Source: Arenimonas sp. (GTDB lineage Bacteria; Pseudomonadota; Alphaproteobacteria; Rhizobiales; Rhizobiaceae). From it: a DNA stretch of 64,000 nucleotides. The position numbers and the translations under genes are program-made. The DNA lies in the NCBI GenBank assembly GCA_019459145.1, contig JAIBEK010000053.1:62001-126000 (forward strand), in the 5' to 3' direction. Under the pieces are notes generated by a model. The model was not told the DNA's origin. It did not search any database and saw nothing but the letters and a program-made list of their open reading frames with translations. Positions 24,955-33,890 of this stretch are shown one piece after another; position 1 is the first letter of the stretch; each line of letters starts with the position of its first letter.

Positions 24955-26289
24955 TCAAGGCCGTGACGGGACGAAGACAGTTCCGGCGGCGCCGATCGTA
25001 TTGCCCGCCGAACTGCCGAGTTGCAGCCATTGCTGGCCGTAGTTGCGCCGCGTTCGCGGGTCGAAGATGGAGATCGGCGCGCTGATCACCGTGCTCGCCG
25101 CCTGGCCCACGGTGGTGCCGGCTCCGATCGCCACCGCGCCGAGGCTCTCGCCGAGACCGACGGCGGAATCGGTCACCGCCTGACCGGCGATCAACCGGTC
25201 TCCGATCAGCCGCACGACGTCCGGGCTCTCGGCGAACTTGCCGTGATTGAGCGGATCGCCGGATTTCAACTTGGTCAGGTCGAGAACGGTGATCCCGGCC
25301 GCCTCCAGTTGGCTGCGATAGGGCTCGATGCTGGGATCGATGTGGCCAAGCCGCTCGACATTGCCGGAAATGCGTTTCGACAGGATAAGGGCGCGGTCGT
25401 CGCGCGAGACGAACAGGGTAAAATGCGGCGCCTTACCGTTAAAGGACTGGTATTGCTGGCCGAAGACATCGACGTCGAGATCGGGGGCGGCGAGGATGAC
25501 ATTGCTGATCTTCGGATCGATCCGGCCGTTGCGGATCGCCATCTGGCGCAGCGCCTCGACCGCGAGCCATGTGCCCATGGAATGGGCCATCACCGTAACC
25601 TCGCCGACCGCCGGATTGCGGGCGATCTGCGTCAGCAGGTCCTCCAGCGCGTCGCGGGAATAATTGGTGCTTTCCTTGTCGTAATTATAGTCAAAGAGCG
25701 AGCCGCGCGACGGCCAGGTGAACACCACGGGCACGACATCGGCCTTGGAATCGTGGACGATCTGGGCGAAGCGATAGACGGCCTCCTCATAGAGGTTGTT
25801 GAAGCCATGGACGAAGACCAGCACGCGCCGGCTCTTCGGAACATGGGTCTTGAGCCAGGCCTCGCCCTCCTTCTCGTCGGCGATCGGATCGACCGCGACC
25901 GTCGTGAATTCCTTCTGAGGATCGGCGGGCAGGCGCTTAGGCCACTGGACCTGGCCGATCTCGCGACGGCCATCGGGCGGGATGGAGATCGTCACCGCAT
26001 CGATCATCAGGCCGGTGCCGCGCTCGCCGGTGAAGAGGATCGCCTTGTCCTGCGCCGGCGCCCTGGTCGTGGCGGCGATCAACTCGATCTTGGTGGTGCC
26101 GTTGGCCACGTGGTTGGTGGGCTCCATCACGCCGATCGGCCGACCGGCACAAGCCGACAAGCCAAGCAGCATTCCGGCGACGATCACGGCATGGCCGAGT
26201 GCGATCGCCGGGCCCCTGCCCCTGCCCCTGCGCCGCTGTGATCCGGCTTCATTGATGCAATGCGGATCCACGACGTCTCCAACGCTCAA
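24955..26289 (-). CDS. Alpha/beta-hydrolase lipoprotein (DUF900 family)
   Basis: A 444-residue protein with a lipoprotein signal: a hydrophobic stretch then LGLSACAG, with Cys at residue 47 as the lipidation site. The central hydrolase domain has VLVFVHGFNNLYEEAVYR, VVFTWPSRG and the nucleophile elbow MAHSMGTWLAVEALR, typical of the DUF900 esterase-like family. Substrate is unknown. The N-terminus before the hydrophobic stretch is long and Arg-rich (QRRRGRGRG), so the true start may be further in. It converges on the degenerate carrier gene with a 13-bp gap. Confidence 0.78.
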   Translation of the reverse strand: MSVGDVVDPHCINEAGSQRRRGRGRGPAIALGHAVIVAGMLLGLSACAGRPIGVMEPTNHVANGTTKIELIAATTRAPAQDKAILFTGERGTGLMIDAVTISIPPDGRREIGQVQWPKRLPADPQKEFTTVAVDPIADEKEGEAWLKTHVPKSRRVLVFVHGFNNLYEEAVYRFAQIVHDSKADVVPVVFTWPSRGSLFDYNYDKESTNYSRDALEDLLTQIARNPAVGEVTVMAHSMGTWLAVEALRQMAIRNGRIDPKISNVILAAPDLDVDVFGQQYQSFNGKAPHFTLFVSRDDRALILSKRISGNVERLGHIDPSIEPYRSQLEAAGITVLDLTKLKSGDPLNHGKFAESPDVVRLIGDRLIAGQAVTDSAVGLGESLGAVAIGAGTTVGQAASTVISAPISIFDPRTRRNYGQQWLQLGSSAGNTIGAAGTVFVPSRP

Positions 26290-26370
26290 GGCATGACAGC
26301 TACGCCTGGCGTCATACCGGGCTTCACGCCCGGTTTCCAGCCCCTCGCCTTCCAGGCTCCGACTTTGGCG

Positions 26371-26814
26371 TCAGGCGGAGGCGAGTTGCCCGCGGGTCCA
26401 GTCGATGATCTGCCGCGCCGACATGGCGCCGGAGACCCGGCCGACCTCACGCCCGCCCTTGTAGAGCAGCATGGTCGGGATGCCGCGAATACCCAGCCGC
26501 GAGGCCAGTTGTTGCTCGTTTTCCGAGTTCAGCTTGATCAGCCGCACCTCGGGCTCCAGGACGCCGGCTGCCTCCGCGAAGGCCGGCGCCATCATCCGGC
26601 ACGGGCCGCACCAAGGCGCCCAGACATCGACCAGGACCGGAATGTCGCTACGGCTCATCTGCTTGTCGAAGGAGGCCGCATCGACATCGGCCGGATGCGC
26701 CTCGAACATGGCGTGGCCGCACTTGCCGCAGCGCGCCTCCGACGCCGGACGATCGGCCACCAGGCGATTGACCGCAGAACACTGCGGACAAACAATCTTT
26801 TTGTCTTTTTGCAT
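26371..26814 (-). CDS. trxC: Thioredoxin 2 with N-terminal zinc motif
   Basis: A 147-residue TrxC: two N-terminal CxxC pairs (CPQC, CGKC) that bind zinc, then a thioredoxin domain with active site WAPWCGPCRMMAP and the cis-proline loop RGIPTMLLYKGG. It reduces protein disulfides in the cytoplasm, usually under oxidative stress. ATG 26814 (QKDKKIVCPQC) fits the family; ATG 26844 would add ten unrelated residues. It is divergent from an ArsR-type repressor that carries a sulfur-sensing Cys pair, suggesting control by reactive sulfur species or thiol redox state. Confidence 0.93.
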   Translation of the reverse strand: MQKDKKIVCPQCSAVNRLVADRPASEARCGKCGHAMFEAHPADVDAASFDKQMSRSDIPVLVDVWAPWCGPCRMMAPAFAEAAGVLEPEVRLIKLNSENEQQLASRLGIRGIPTMLLYKGGREVGRVSGAMSARQIIDWTRGQLASA

Positions 26815-26861
26815 CTTGCGTAGTCCTGCTGTTTCAAGCCCCATCGAGCGGGTTCACGGGC

Positions 26862-26890
26862 TTGACAATATATTCGGAATAACGTAGATA
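26862..26890 (+). promoter_or_regulatory. Consensus sigma-70 promoter with embedded dyad, in front of the ArsR-type gene
   Basis: TTGACA (26862-26867) and TAGATA (26885-26890) are spaced by exactly 17 bp. Inside the spacer lies TATTC-G-GAATA, an 11-bp dyad suited to repressor binding. The predicted start is about 7 bp after the -10 element, at or one base before the ATG at 26898, so the transcript would be leaderless or nearly so. Confidence 0.8.
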
Positions 26891-26897
26891 CGCAAGA

Positions 26898-27200
26898 ATG
26901 AAAGTTGATCCCGACTCCATGCAGGATGCCGCCGACGATGCGAGCGAGTTGCTGAAGGCACTTGCCAACCGACACCGTTTGCTCATTCTCTGCCAGCTGA
27001 TCGACGGCGAGCGTTCGGTCGGCCAGCTCGCCGAATTCCTCGGCATTCGCGACTCGACTGTCTCGCAACATCTGGCGCTTTTGCGCCGCGACAGGATCAT
27101 CGCCGGACGCCGCGACGGCCAGACCATCTGGTACCGGATCGAAAGCGAACCGGCGCGCAACGTCATCGCCGCGCTCTACGGCAGTTTCTGCGCCGTCTAG
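26898..27200 (+). CDS. ArsR-family repressor of SqrR/BigR type (probable persulfide sensor)
   Basis: A 100-residue winged-helix repressor (LLKALANRHRLLILCQLIDGERSVGQLAEFLG; recognition helix STVSQHLALLRRD). It has exactly two cysteines, C32 in the second helix region and C98 near the C-terminus, 66 residues apart. That is the spacing of the dithiol pair in SqrR/BigR, which sense persulfides by forming a polysulfide bridge; the metal-binding CVC motif of true ArsR is absent. Its promoter holds a dyad in the spacer, consistent with autorepression. It is divergent from trxC. Confidence 0.82.
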   Translation: MKVDPDSMQDAADDASELLKALANRHRLLILCQLIDGERSVGQLAEFLGIRDSTVSQHLALLRRDRIIAGRRDGQTIWYRIESEPARNVIAALYGSFCAV

Positions 27201-27252
27201 ACCGGGCCGCAGCCACCCGCATCCCAGCCGTCCCCTAGATGACCGACCCGCC

Positions 27253-28746
27253 TCAGGCGGGCCGCATCGTGCCCCGGTCGCGCAGGTTCGCGTGCCAGGA
27301 GAACGCCTCCTCGAGCACATGCGGCGTATGGCCGCCCCGCTTCACGGCGCGATCGTAATAATCCTGCAAAGCATCGCGATAGGCCTTGTCGACGCAATTG
27401 GCGATGATCACCGCCGCCCGTTCGCGCGGCGCAAGCCCGCGCAGGTCGGCGAGGCCGACTTCCGTCACCAGGATGTCGGTATCATGCTCGGTGTGGTCGA
27501 CATGGCTGACCATCGGCACGACGGAGGAGATCGCACCGTTCTTGGCGGTGGACTTGGTGACGAAGATCGACATGAAGGCGTTGCGGGCGAAATCGCCAGA
27601 GCCGCCGATGCCGTTCATCATATGCGTGCCGCCGACATGGGTGGAATTGACATTGCCGTAGATGTCGAATTCCAGCGCTGTGTTGATGCAGATCAGGCCG
27701 AGGCGCCGGATCACTTCCGGATGATTGCTGATCTCCTGCGGGCGTAGCATCAGGTGACGCTTGTACTCGGCCAGGCGCGGCAGGACCTTCTGATACATGT
27801 CCGCCGACAGCGTGATCGACGAGCCGGAAGCAAAGGTCAGCTTGCCCGAATCGATCAGCTCGAAGGTCGAATCCTGCAGCACCTCGGAATACATCTTCAG
27901 GTCATGGAACGGCGTGTCGATGAAGCCGTGCAGCACCGCATTGGCGATCGTGCCGATGCCGGCCTGCAGCGGCTGCAATTCGTAGCCCAGCCGCCCCTGC
28001 TTGACTTCGTTGACGAGGAATTCCGTCAGGTGGCCGGCGATCGCGCGGGTGTCGTCGTCCGGCGGCTGGATGCTGGCCGAGCTGTCGTGCTTCTCCGACA
28101 CCACGATCGCGACGATCTTTTCCGGCGGGATCGGAATGAAGGGAAGGCCCACCCGGCTTTCCGGCGTGACGACCGGGATCGGCATGCGGGTCGGCCGGCG
28201 CGAGGGAATGTAGATGTCGTGCAGCCCCTCGAGCGTGACCGGCTGCGACATGTTCAACTCGACGATGACCTTGTCGGCGAGGATGGCGAAACTGGCCGAA
28301 TTGCCGACCGAGGTGGTCGGCACGATGCCGCCGGTCTCGGTGATGGCGACGGCCTCGATGACGGCAATGTCCACCGGCTTCAACTGCTGGTTGCGCAATT
28401 GCTCGACGGTTTCGGACAGGTGCTGGTCGATGAACATGACCTCACCGGCATTGATCGCCTTGCGCAGTCCCGGATCCGACTGGAAGGGGATGCGACGCGC
28501 AGTGACATGGGCCTCGGCCAGGGTCTTGTCGAGATCATTGCCGAGCGAGGCGCCGGTCATCAGGGTGATCTTCAGCGGATGCGTCCGGGCCCGCTCGGCC
28601 AAGGCCATCGGCACCGCCTTTGCCTCGCCGGCGCGGGTGAACCCGCTCATGCCGACCGTCATGCCGTCCTTGATATAGGCCGCGGCCTCCTCGGCGCTGA
28701 CCAACTTGTCGAGCAGCGGCTTAAATCTGATCCGGTCACGCAGCAT
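27253..28746 (-). CDS. Acetyl-CoA hydrolase/transferase family protein (succinyl-CoA:acetate CoA-transferase type)
   Basis: A 497-residue class I CoA-transferase. It shows FTRAGEAKAVPMALAERA, GGIVPTTSVGNSASFA, and the C-terminal catalytic block CINTALEFDIYGNVNSTHVGG followed by GIGGSGDFARNAFMS, in which the Glu of LEFD is the likely CoA-ester-forming residue. Family members move CoA between succinyl-CoA and acetate, or hydrolyse acetyl-CoA. It is a single gene; the 220 bp upstream to the tRNA show no other feature. The exact acyl substrate cannot be read from the sequence. Confidence 0.88.
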   Translation of the reverse strand: MLRDRIRFKPLLDKLVSAEEAAAYIKDGMTVGMSGFTRAGEAKAVPMALAERARTHPLKITLMTGASLGNDLDKTLAEAHVTARRIPFQSDPGLRKAINAGEVMFIDQHLSETVEQLRNQQLKPVDIAVIEAVAITETGGIVPTTSVGNSASFAILADKVIVELNMSQPVTLEGLHDIYIPSRRPTRMPIPVVTPESRVGLPFIPIPPEKIVAIVVSEKHDSSASIQPPDDDTRAIAGHLTEFLVNEVKQGRLGYELQPLQAGIGTIANAVLHGFIDTPFHDLKMYSEVLQDSTFELIDSGKLTFASGSSITLSADMYQKVLPRLAEYKRHLMLRPQEISNHPEVIRRLGLICINTALEFDIYGNVNSTHVGGTHMMNGIGGSGDFARNAFMSIFVTKSTAKNGAISSVVPMVSHVDHTEHDTDILVTEVGLADLRGLAPRERAAVIIANCVDKAYRDALQDYYDRAVKRGGHTPHVLEEAFSWHANLRDRGTMRPA

Positions 28747-28967
28747 GATCGATCCTCATGAGAAAACGCAGGCCCGATCCAGCTTTGACGGGCAGAGGCC
28801 ATGGCTTAACGGCGCCCGCGGAGAAAACGCAACCATTCTTCCGTCGCATTGCGCGATTGTCTGCCATGCGATTCTTGCATGACTTGCAATGCCTGAAAAG
28901 ACCGCGCAGATACGGCGGCGAAACCGCAAGTCGCGGAATTCAAATCTAATTTAAAAATTAGGAAGAA

Positions 28968-29044
28968 TGGCGCACCCGAAGAGATTCGAACTCCTGACCC
29001 CCAGATTCGTAGTCTGGTGCTCTATCCAGCTGAGCTACGGGTGC
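28968..29044 (-). tRNA. tRNA-Arg (anticodon ACG)
   Basis: On the minus strand a 77-nt cloverleaf starts GCACCCGTAGCTCAGCTGGA. The acceptor stem GCACCCG/CGGGTGC is perfect, the anticodon loop is CTACGAA with anticodon ACG, the T arm contains GTTCGAATC, and CCA is encoded at the 3' end. A short AT-rich dyad CTAATTT/AAATTAG follows at 28946-28961. Confidence 0.97.
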
Positions 29045-29179
29045 GTACCGGCCCGACTGTCGTCGGCGGCGTGGCGATCCTCTAAAACGTGCCGCGCAGG
29101 ATTGCAAGCACCTTTGCGAAAAAAGAGTCATTTTGCCGTCACATCGAGCGGCGCCTCCGGAATTCCGGCGGTTCTTTTT

Positions 29180-30664
29180 TCACGCGCGGGCGCGCCAATC
29201 GTCCAGTGCCACGGGGCGATCGGGGATCTCGATGCGAAACAGCGTGCCCGGCCCCGGCTTTTCCACAAGGGCGATCGTGCCGCCATGAGCGAGCACGAGT
29301 TCGCGGGCGATCGCCAGGCCGAGCCCGATGCCGCCGGAACGGGCCGAGCCGCGGAAGGGGGTGAACAGGTTTTCCCGCGCCTTGGCCGGCAGGCCGGGGC
29401 CGGTATCGTCAATAGTGATGGCGACGACGCTGCCGATGCGCTGCGCGGACAGGGAAATGCGGCGCAAGGCGTGCGGATCATCGATGCCGTGATTGGCCAG
29501 CGCTTGAACGGCGTTTCTGCAGATGTTGTGGATGACCCGGAACAACTGCTCGCTATCGGCCTCGACCTCGATATCGCCGGCGACCATGTCGACGAAATCG
29601 ATCCCGCTTTCGGGGTCGATCGCGAGAATGTCGCGCACTTCCTGGCAGACGTCCGCCAGTCGGAAGCGGCGGCGCCGGGGTTCGGCTTCCGAGGCCTGGC
29701 CGAAGGCGAGCACCTCGTTGGTATAGCCGACGGCCCGGTCGATGGTGCGGACCAGCTTCGGCGCGAAGCCCTTGACCATCGGATCATCGACATCGACGAG
29801 CCGGTCGGACATCAGTTGCGCCGAGGCGAGGATGTTGCGCATGTCGTGATTGATCTTCGACACCGCGAGCCCGAGGTCGGCGAGATTGCGCTGCTGTTTC
29901 AGCGTCTTCTGCAACTGCTCCTGCATTAGCGCGAGGTGGCGGCCGGCCAGCGCGATCTCGTCGTCGCCGGGCGCGGACGCAAGGATGCGGGCCGGATCCT
30001 CCGGATTTTCGGCAAAAGACTGCATGCTCCGGGTCAGCCGCCGCATCGGCCTGATCATCATGCGATTGATGGCGATGTAGATGAGCGAGGCGGTGATCAG
30101 CGAGATCATCAGAGATACCGAGAAGACGTTGCGGGCGTATGCCAGCATCGCCTGCCGCAGGCTTTTCTCCTCCATCACCAGCTCGATGATCATGTCGCTG
30201 TCGCCGACTGGTCCGTAAACGCGCAGCACGCGGTCGCCGCCGAGCACAAGCGTGTAGAGCGCGTCGCCGATCGATTGCAGGGCCGGCACATCGGACAGAT
30301 CATATTTGGCGTCCACCTGCGGCGGCATGCCATCGACCGCCAGAAGCCGCGATGTCCCGTCCTTGCGCAGCACGATCGCCTTGGTGCCGGTCGCCATCAG
30401 CGTGTCGTCCTGGACGGCGCGCGGCAGTTCGGCCGGCTGAAGTCCGTCGATCACCACGCCGGCGGCGGCGGCCGTGTTCAGACGGTCCTCCAGCCAGCGC
30501 AGGCGCATGGAGGCGACCGACGGCCCGAAGATCAGCACCTCGGCCAGCATGACGAAAGCCATGGTCAGCCACAGAAGCTTGCCCGACAGGCCGCGCAGCC
30601 GATGCGGCATGACCGATGGCTCCGTCGATCCGGCTTGCCGACCGTGTTCGGTCAGTCGCGCCAT
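29180..30664 (-). CDS. Membrane sensor histidine kinase
   Basis: About 494 residues from ATG 30664 (ARLTEHGRQAG). Two helices (about 29-50 and 182-200) flank a periplasmic region, followed by HAMP, a dimerisation domain with the unusual H-box KINHDMRNILASAQ, and a HATPase (FRVIHNICRNAVQAL, IDDTGPGLP, GGIGLGLAIARELV). No receiver gene is adjacent, so the partner is unknown. The frame opens at 30724, but the extra 20 residues are unlikely. The gene lies between the tRNA and a chemoreceptor gene; no shared transcript is evident because the chemoreceptor terminator intervenes. Confidence 0.85.
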   Translation of the reverse strand: MARLTEHGRQAGSTEPSVMPHRLRGLSGKLLWLTMAFVMLAEVLIFGPSVASMRLRWLEDRLNTAAAAGVVIDGLQPAELPRAVQDDTLMATGTKAIVLRKDGTSRLLAVDGMPPQVDAKYDLSDVPALQSIGDALYTLVLGGDRVLRVYGPVGDSDMIIELVMEEKSLRQAMLAYARNVFSVSLMISLITASLIYIAINRMMIRPMRRLTRSMQSFAENPEDPARILASAPGDDEIALAGRHLALMQEQLQKTLKQQRNLADLGLAVSKINHDMRNILASAQLMSDRLVDVDDPMVKGFAPKLVRTIDRAVGYTNEVLAFGQASEAEPRRRRFRLADVCQEVRDILAIDPESGIDFVDMVAGDIEVEADSEQLFRVIHNICRNAVQALANHGIDDPHALRRISLSAQRIGSVVAITIDDTGPGLPAKARENLFTPFRGSARSGGIGLGLAIARELVLAHGGTIALVEKPGPGTLFRIEIPDRPVALDDWRARA

Positions 30665-30820
30665 CCTCCACTCCCGTCGTTCTCGTCCGGACCGGATGCT
30701 GCCGCGAACCGTCGGACACTTCAAAGTGCAACTATATTAGACGACAGCGGGGAATTGGCCAATGGCATCGCGGTAGAGGCCATGGCGCGTGTCTTCTCAA
30801 GGGCGCCATCGACGCGGAAA

Positions 30821-30844
30821 CGCCGCGACCCTGAGGTCGCGGCG
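30821..30844 (-). terminator. Terminator of the chemoreceptor gene
   Basis: CGCCGCGACC and GGTCGCGGCG form a perfect 10-bp stem with a 4-nt loop. On the minus strand it is followed by TTTCCGCG, 30 bp after the chemoreceptor stop codon. Confidence 0.75.
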
Positions 30845-30873
30845 TCCTAAATCGGTCCGGTTCCGTCGGCTTG

Positions 30874-32907
30874 TCAGAACTCTTCCCAGCTTTCCGTTTC
30901 CTGGACCCTGGCTGTGGCCGCCCGGCCACCACCGAAGGCCTTTGCGACGGACCCCATCATCTGGCGGGCCGGCGACGGTGCAGGCTTGTGCTGGGTCGTC
31001 CTGGCGACGACGGGGGCAGCATGGGAGCGCGTTTCCTCGCCGATGCGGAACTGGGCGACGAGCCCGGCCAGACCATTGGCTTCGCCCGACAGCCTGTGGG
31101 TGGCAGCCGAAGTTTCCTCGACCATGGCCGCATTCTGCTGCGTCACCTGGTCCATCTGGTTCATCGCGGTGGCAACCTCGGCCAGACCGGTCGACTGCTC
31201 CTTTGCCGCCGAGGCGATCGAATGGATATGGTCGTTGATCTTGAGAACGCGGGTCTCGATCTCCGACAAGGCCTCGCCGGTGCGCTGCACCAGCTTGACG
31301 CCGCCGGAAACTTCCTCGCCCGACTTGGTGATCAGCGCCTTGATGTCCTTTGCCGCATTGGCGGAGCGCTGAGCGAGCTCGCGCACCTCCTGGGCAACGA
31401 CCGCGAAGCCCTTGCCAGCGTCCCCGGCACGGGCAGCCTCGACGCCGGCATTCAGGGCGAGGAGGTTGGTCTGGAAGGCGATTTCGTCGATCACGTTGAT
31501 GATCTGCGAGATTTCGCGGGAGGCCTGCTCGATCCGGCCCATGGCGCTGACCGCGTCGGAGACGACGATGGCCGACTGGGCTGCGCTCTCCTTGGCTTCG
31601 CTGACCATCTGGCTGGCTTCCTGGGTCCGCTCACTCGAGCCACGCACCACGACGGTGATCTGGTCGAGGGCAGCCGAGGTCTCTTCCAGCGCGGCGGCCT
31701 GCTGTTCCGTGCGCTTGGCCAGATCGTTGGTCGCCGTGGTCATTTCGTCGGTATTGCCGTTGATGGTGTCCGTCTTGGTGCGGATATCCTTCATCGTTTG
31801 GCGCAGGCGCTCGAAGGTGGCATTGACATTGGTCTGCAGCTCGGCAAACGCGCCGCGGAACTCACCCCGCATGCTCTGCGTCAGGTCGCCGGACGACAGG
31901 CTGGCAATGACCCTTCGCGTTTCGGAAATGCCCTGATCGACCGAAGACAGCAGGGCGTTGATGTTGGCAGCGAACTGATTGAGGTTGGCGTCGCCATAGT
32001 CCTTGTCGATGCGCTGGGAAAAATCACCGGCGGCGGCGGAGGAGACAACGACCGACATGCTCGACTGCAGATCGTCGCTCTTGGCGCGCATCGCGCTTTC
32101 CTGGGCGTTCATCCGCTGCACAGCGAGACCGTTCTGTTTGAACACTGCGACGGCGGCGGCCATTTCGCCGATTTCGTCGGCGCGGCCCTCATAGGGAATT
32201 TCCGTGGCAAAATCGCCGTCGGCCACCTTGTTCATCGCGGCGGTGACATTGCGGATCGGCCGGCTCAGGTGATTGACGCCGATATGGATGCCGAGGCCGG
32301 CACCGACGACGACGGCAACGGCCGTAAAGCCGGTGATCAGCGAGAGCATCAGAGCGCGGAACGCATCGAGCGAACTCATCAGTTCGGCCAACTTGGCCTT
32401 GTCGGCGTCGACAACGGCATCGATCTCGGCCTGAAAGGCCTTGCGGTTGGCGCGGTTGCCTTCATTATTGCCCTGTTCGTTGGCAGCAGGAGGCCCGACC
32501 TCTCGGCCCAAACGGACCGTTTCGCTGCGGAACTGACGGAACTCCGCCGCACGCGCCGTCATCGCGTCAAAGGCTGCGAGCTGCTCCTGCGGCACGAGAG
32601 GCTTCCAGCGGGCAAGGACCTCGTCCATCTGATCGAGGTTCTTCATCAACCCCTTGGCAAAGCCCTCGGCCTTCTCGCTGTTGGCGGCGCCATAAATGCC
32701 GCGCGCCTCCATCACCACGCCGGTGACCAGGCGGTTCAACCGTTCACCGAGATAGACGCGCTCCGAGGCGACGCCCAGTTCATGCGACTTCGCCCCATAC
32801 TGGGTCGTCACGAAAATCCCCATCGCCCCGATGAGCACAGCCGCCAAACCGAGTATTGCCACCAATGTATAGATCTTGCCGCTGACTTTCACGGACTTGC
32901 TCCTCAA
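30874..32907 (-). CDS. Methyl-accepting chemotaxis protein with C-terminal CheR-docking pentapeptide
   Basis: A 677-residue transmembrane chemoreceptor: helix 1 at about 12-34, a helical periplasmic region of about 150 residues, helix 2 near 188-210, a HAMP domain plus a second HAMP-like segment, and the signalling tip [21 protein letters not shown]. The extreme C-terminus is SWEEF, a WxxF-type tether that recruits CheR or CheB. The ligand is unknown. The ATG at 32907 is preceded by GAGGAGCAAGTCC. Upstream, at 32946-32983, lies a dyad also found in front of the globin chemoreceptor at 55056. Confidence 0.93.
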   Translation of the reverse strand: MRSKSVKVSGKIYTLVAILGLAAVLIGAMGIFVTTQYGAKSHELGVASERVYLGERLNRLVTGVVMEARGIYGAANSEKAEGFAKGLMKNLDQMDEVLARWKPLVPQEQLAAFDAMTARAAEFRQFRSETVRLGREVGPPAANEQGNNEGNRANRKAFQAEIDAVVDADKAKLAELMSSLDAFRALMLSLITGFTAVAVVVGAGLGIHIGVNHLSRPIRNVTAAMNKVADGDFATEIPYEGRADEIGEMAAAVAVFKQNGLAVQRMNAQESAMRAKSDDLQSSMSVVVSSAAAGDFSQRIDKDYGDANLNQFAANINALLSSVDQGISETRRVIASLSSGDLTQSMRGEFRGAFAELQTNVNATFERLRQTMKDIRTKTDTINGNTDEMTTATNDLAKRTEQQAAALEETSAALDQITVVVRGSSERTQEASQMVSEAKESAAQSAIVVSDAVSAMGRIEQASREISQIINVIDEIAFQTNLLALNAGVEAARAGDAGKGFAVVAQEVRELAQRSANAAKDIKALITKSGEEVSGGVKLVQRTGEALSEIETRVLKINDHIHSIASAAKEQSTGLAEVATAMNQMDQVTQQNAAMVEETSAATHRLSGEANGLAGLVAQFRIGEETRSHAAPVVARTTQHKPAPSPARQMMGSVAKAFGGGRAATARVQETESWEEF

Positions 32908-32945
32908 ACAGAAGGGAGCCTGACCTGCCCCCGGATATTGAGGAA

Positions 32946-32983
32946 TTTAGCAATCGCACGTTAACGAACCATTGATTGCTAAA
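32946..32983. promoter_or_regulatory. Dyad TTTAGCAAT-N20-ATTGCTAAA upstream of the chemoreceptor gene
   Basis: TTTAGCAAT (32946-32954) and its exact complement ATTGCTAAA (32975-32983) are separated by 20 bp. The match extends to 12 bp per arm (AATTTAGCAATC/GATTGCTAAATT). It begins 39 bp upstream of the start codon. The same arms and spacing occur before the globin chemoreceptor at 56615-56652. The bound factor is unknown. Confidence 0.7.
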
Positions 32984-33193
32984 TTACGGATGTTTCGCCC
33001 CCATTGCCCCCTGTCAGACATGGAGGGGGGCCGCATTTCCGGGTATTTTCGTCGAAGCCCCCGATCTGGCGAGCGCGCCTGACCGACCTCGGCTGCGAAA
33101 GCCATGGTCGAGCGACCGGAACGTGGTTAATTGCGGATTGTTATTTTTCGCCTAGCCTTTCGTCACAGGCGTAGACGGCGGCTTGCGCGGTAA

Positions 33194-33222
33194 TTGACTC
33201 TCGGCGCCTTCGTCCGTATAAG
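33194..33222 (+). promoter_or_regulatory. Sigma-70 promoter for rpmH-rnpA-yidC
   Basis: TTGACT (33194-33199) and TATAAG (33217-33222) are spaced by 17 bp. The predicted start near 33229 gives a leader of about 107 nt before rpmH, in which I see no recognisable structure. Confidence 0.7.
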
Positions 33223-33335
33223 CCGCGCACGTCCGGACCGAAAAACCCGCAACGACGGGTGGAAAGCCGTGCGCAATCCAACGCTCTTGCAGAAATGCAA
33301 ACCCAAGAAGGGCCGCACACCGCGGTATTAAATAA

Positions 33336-33473
33336 ATGACGAAGCGTACCTTTCAACCTTCCAAGCTTGTTCGCAAGCGTCGCCACGGCTTCCGTGCGCG
33401 CATGGCTACCAAGGGCGGCCGCAAGGTTCTCGTTGCTCGCCGCGCTCGCGGTCGCAAGCGTCTCTCGGCCTAA
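33336..33473 (+). CDS. rpmH: 50S ribosomal protein L34
   Basis: A 45-residue very basic protein ([20 protein letters not shown], then [18 protein letters not shown]), diagnostic of L34. It is one residue longer than the common rhizobial form, with an extra Thr after Met. It is the first gene of the conserved rpmH-rnpA-yidC cluster, with rnpA starting 27 bp later. Confidence 0.97.
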   Translation: MTKRTFQPSKLVRKRRHGFRARMATKGGRKVLVARRARGRKRLSA

Positions 33474-33500
33474 AGGCCGGGTTTGCCCGGGACCGGGCGA

Positions 33501-33890
33501 ATGACTGAAACTAAAAAGAAACAAACTGTCGGGCGGCTGAAAAGCCGGCCGCAGTTTCTTGCCGTTCGCGCCGGCGAAAAGCGCAAGGGCGGGTTGTTCC
33601 TCCTCGAGGTTCTCGACCGCCAGCAACCCGACACCGAAGCCAGAGTCGGTTTTACCGTCACCAAAAAGCATGGCAATGCCGTCGAGCGCAACCGCATGCG
33701 CCGCCGCCTGAAAGAGGCGGTACGACTGAATGCGGCGTTTGCAATGCAGCCCGGACACGACTATGTCATTGTCGCCCGCAGGGACGTGCTCAACGCACCC
33801 TTTGCGCGGATTGCCGCGCAATTGGCCGAGCGGATCAAGACCAGACCAAAACACGTACGGTCCCCCGCGACCGATTCCAGGAAAGTATGA
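33501..33890 (+). CDS. rnpA: Ribonuclease P protein component
   Basis: A 129-residue basic protein that assists the RNase P RNA in 5' processing of tRNA precursors. The family motif is [27 protein letters not shown] (here split: [13 protein letters not shown] and [14 protein letters not shown]), followed by [14 protein letters not shown] 33501 is used; a TTG in the same frame at 33483 overlaps the end of the rpmH trailer and is less likely. Its stop overlaps the yidC start (ATGATG). Confidence 0.95.
   Translation: MTETKKKQTVGRLKSRPQFLAVRAGEKRKGGLFLLEVLDRQQPDTEARVGFTVTKKHGNAVERNRMRRRLKEAVRLNAAFAMQPGHDYVIVARRDVLNAPFARIAAQLAERIKTRPKHVRSPATDSRKV

Larger units (their letters stand above)
32908..33335. 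other. 428-bp intergenic region between chemoreceptor and rpmH
   Basis: It holds the long dyad at 32944-32985 near the chemoreceptor start and the rpmH promoter at 33194-33222. A C-rich/G-rich imperfect palindrome lies near 33006-33032 (GCCCCCT...AGGGGGG). Nothing else was recognised: no tRNA, no DnaA-box cluster and no credible small gene. Confidence 0.6.

Noticed and set aside
26898..27200. Regulator of the arsC-arsH unit
   Set aside because: It is 25 kb away, lacks the metal-binding Cys motif of ArsR, and has the SqrR/BigR Cys spacing. Its promoter dyad (TATTC/GAATA) differs from the arsC repeat.
32946..32983. Sigma-28 (FliA) promoter, because CTAAA occurs in the dyad
   Set aside because: The -10 element GCCGATAA is missing and rhizobia are not known to use FliA; the symmetric arms fit a protein-binding dyad better.
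32908..33335. Chromosome replication origin next to rpmH
   Set aside because: dnaA is not adjacent and no cluster of DnaA boxes or AT-rich unwinding repeats is seen.
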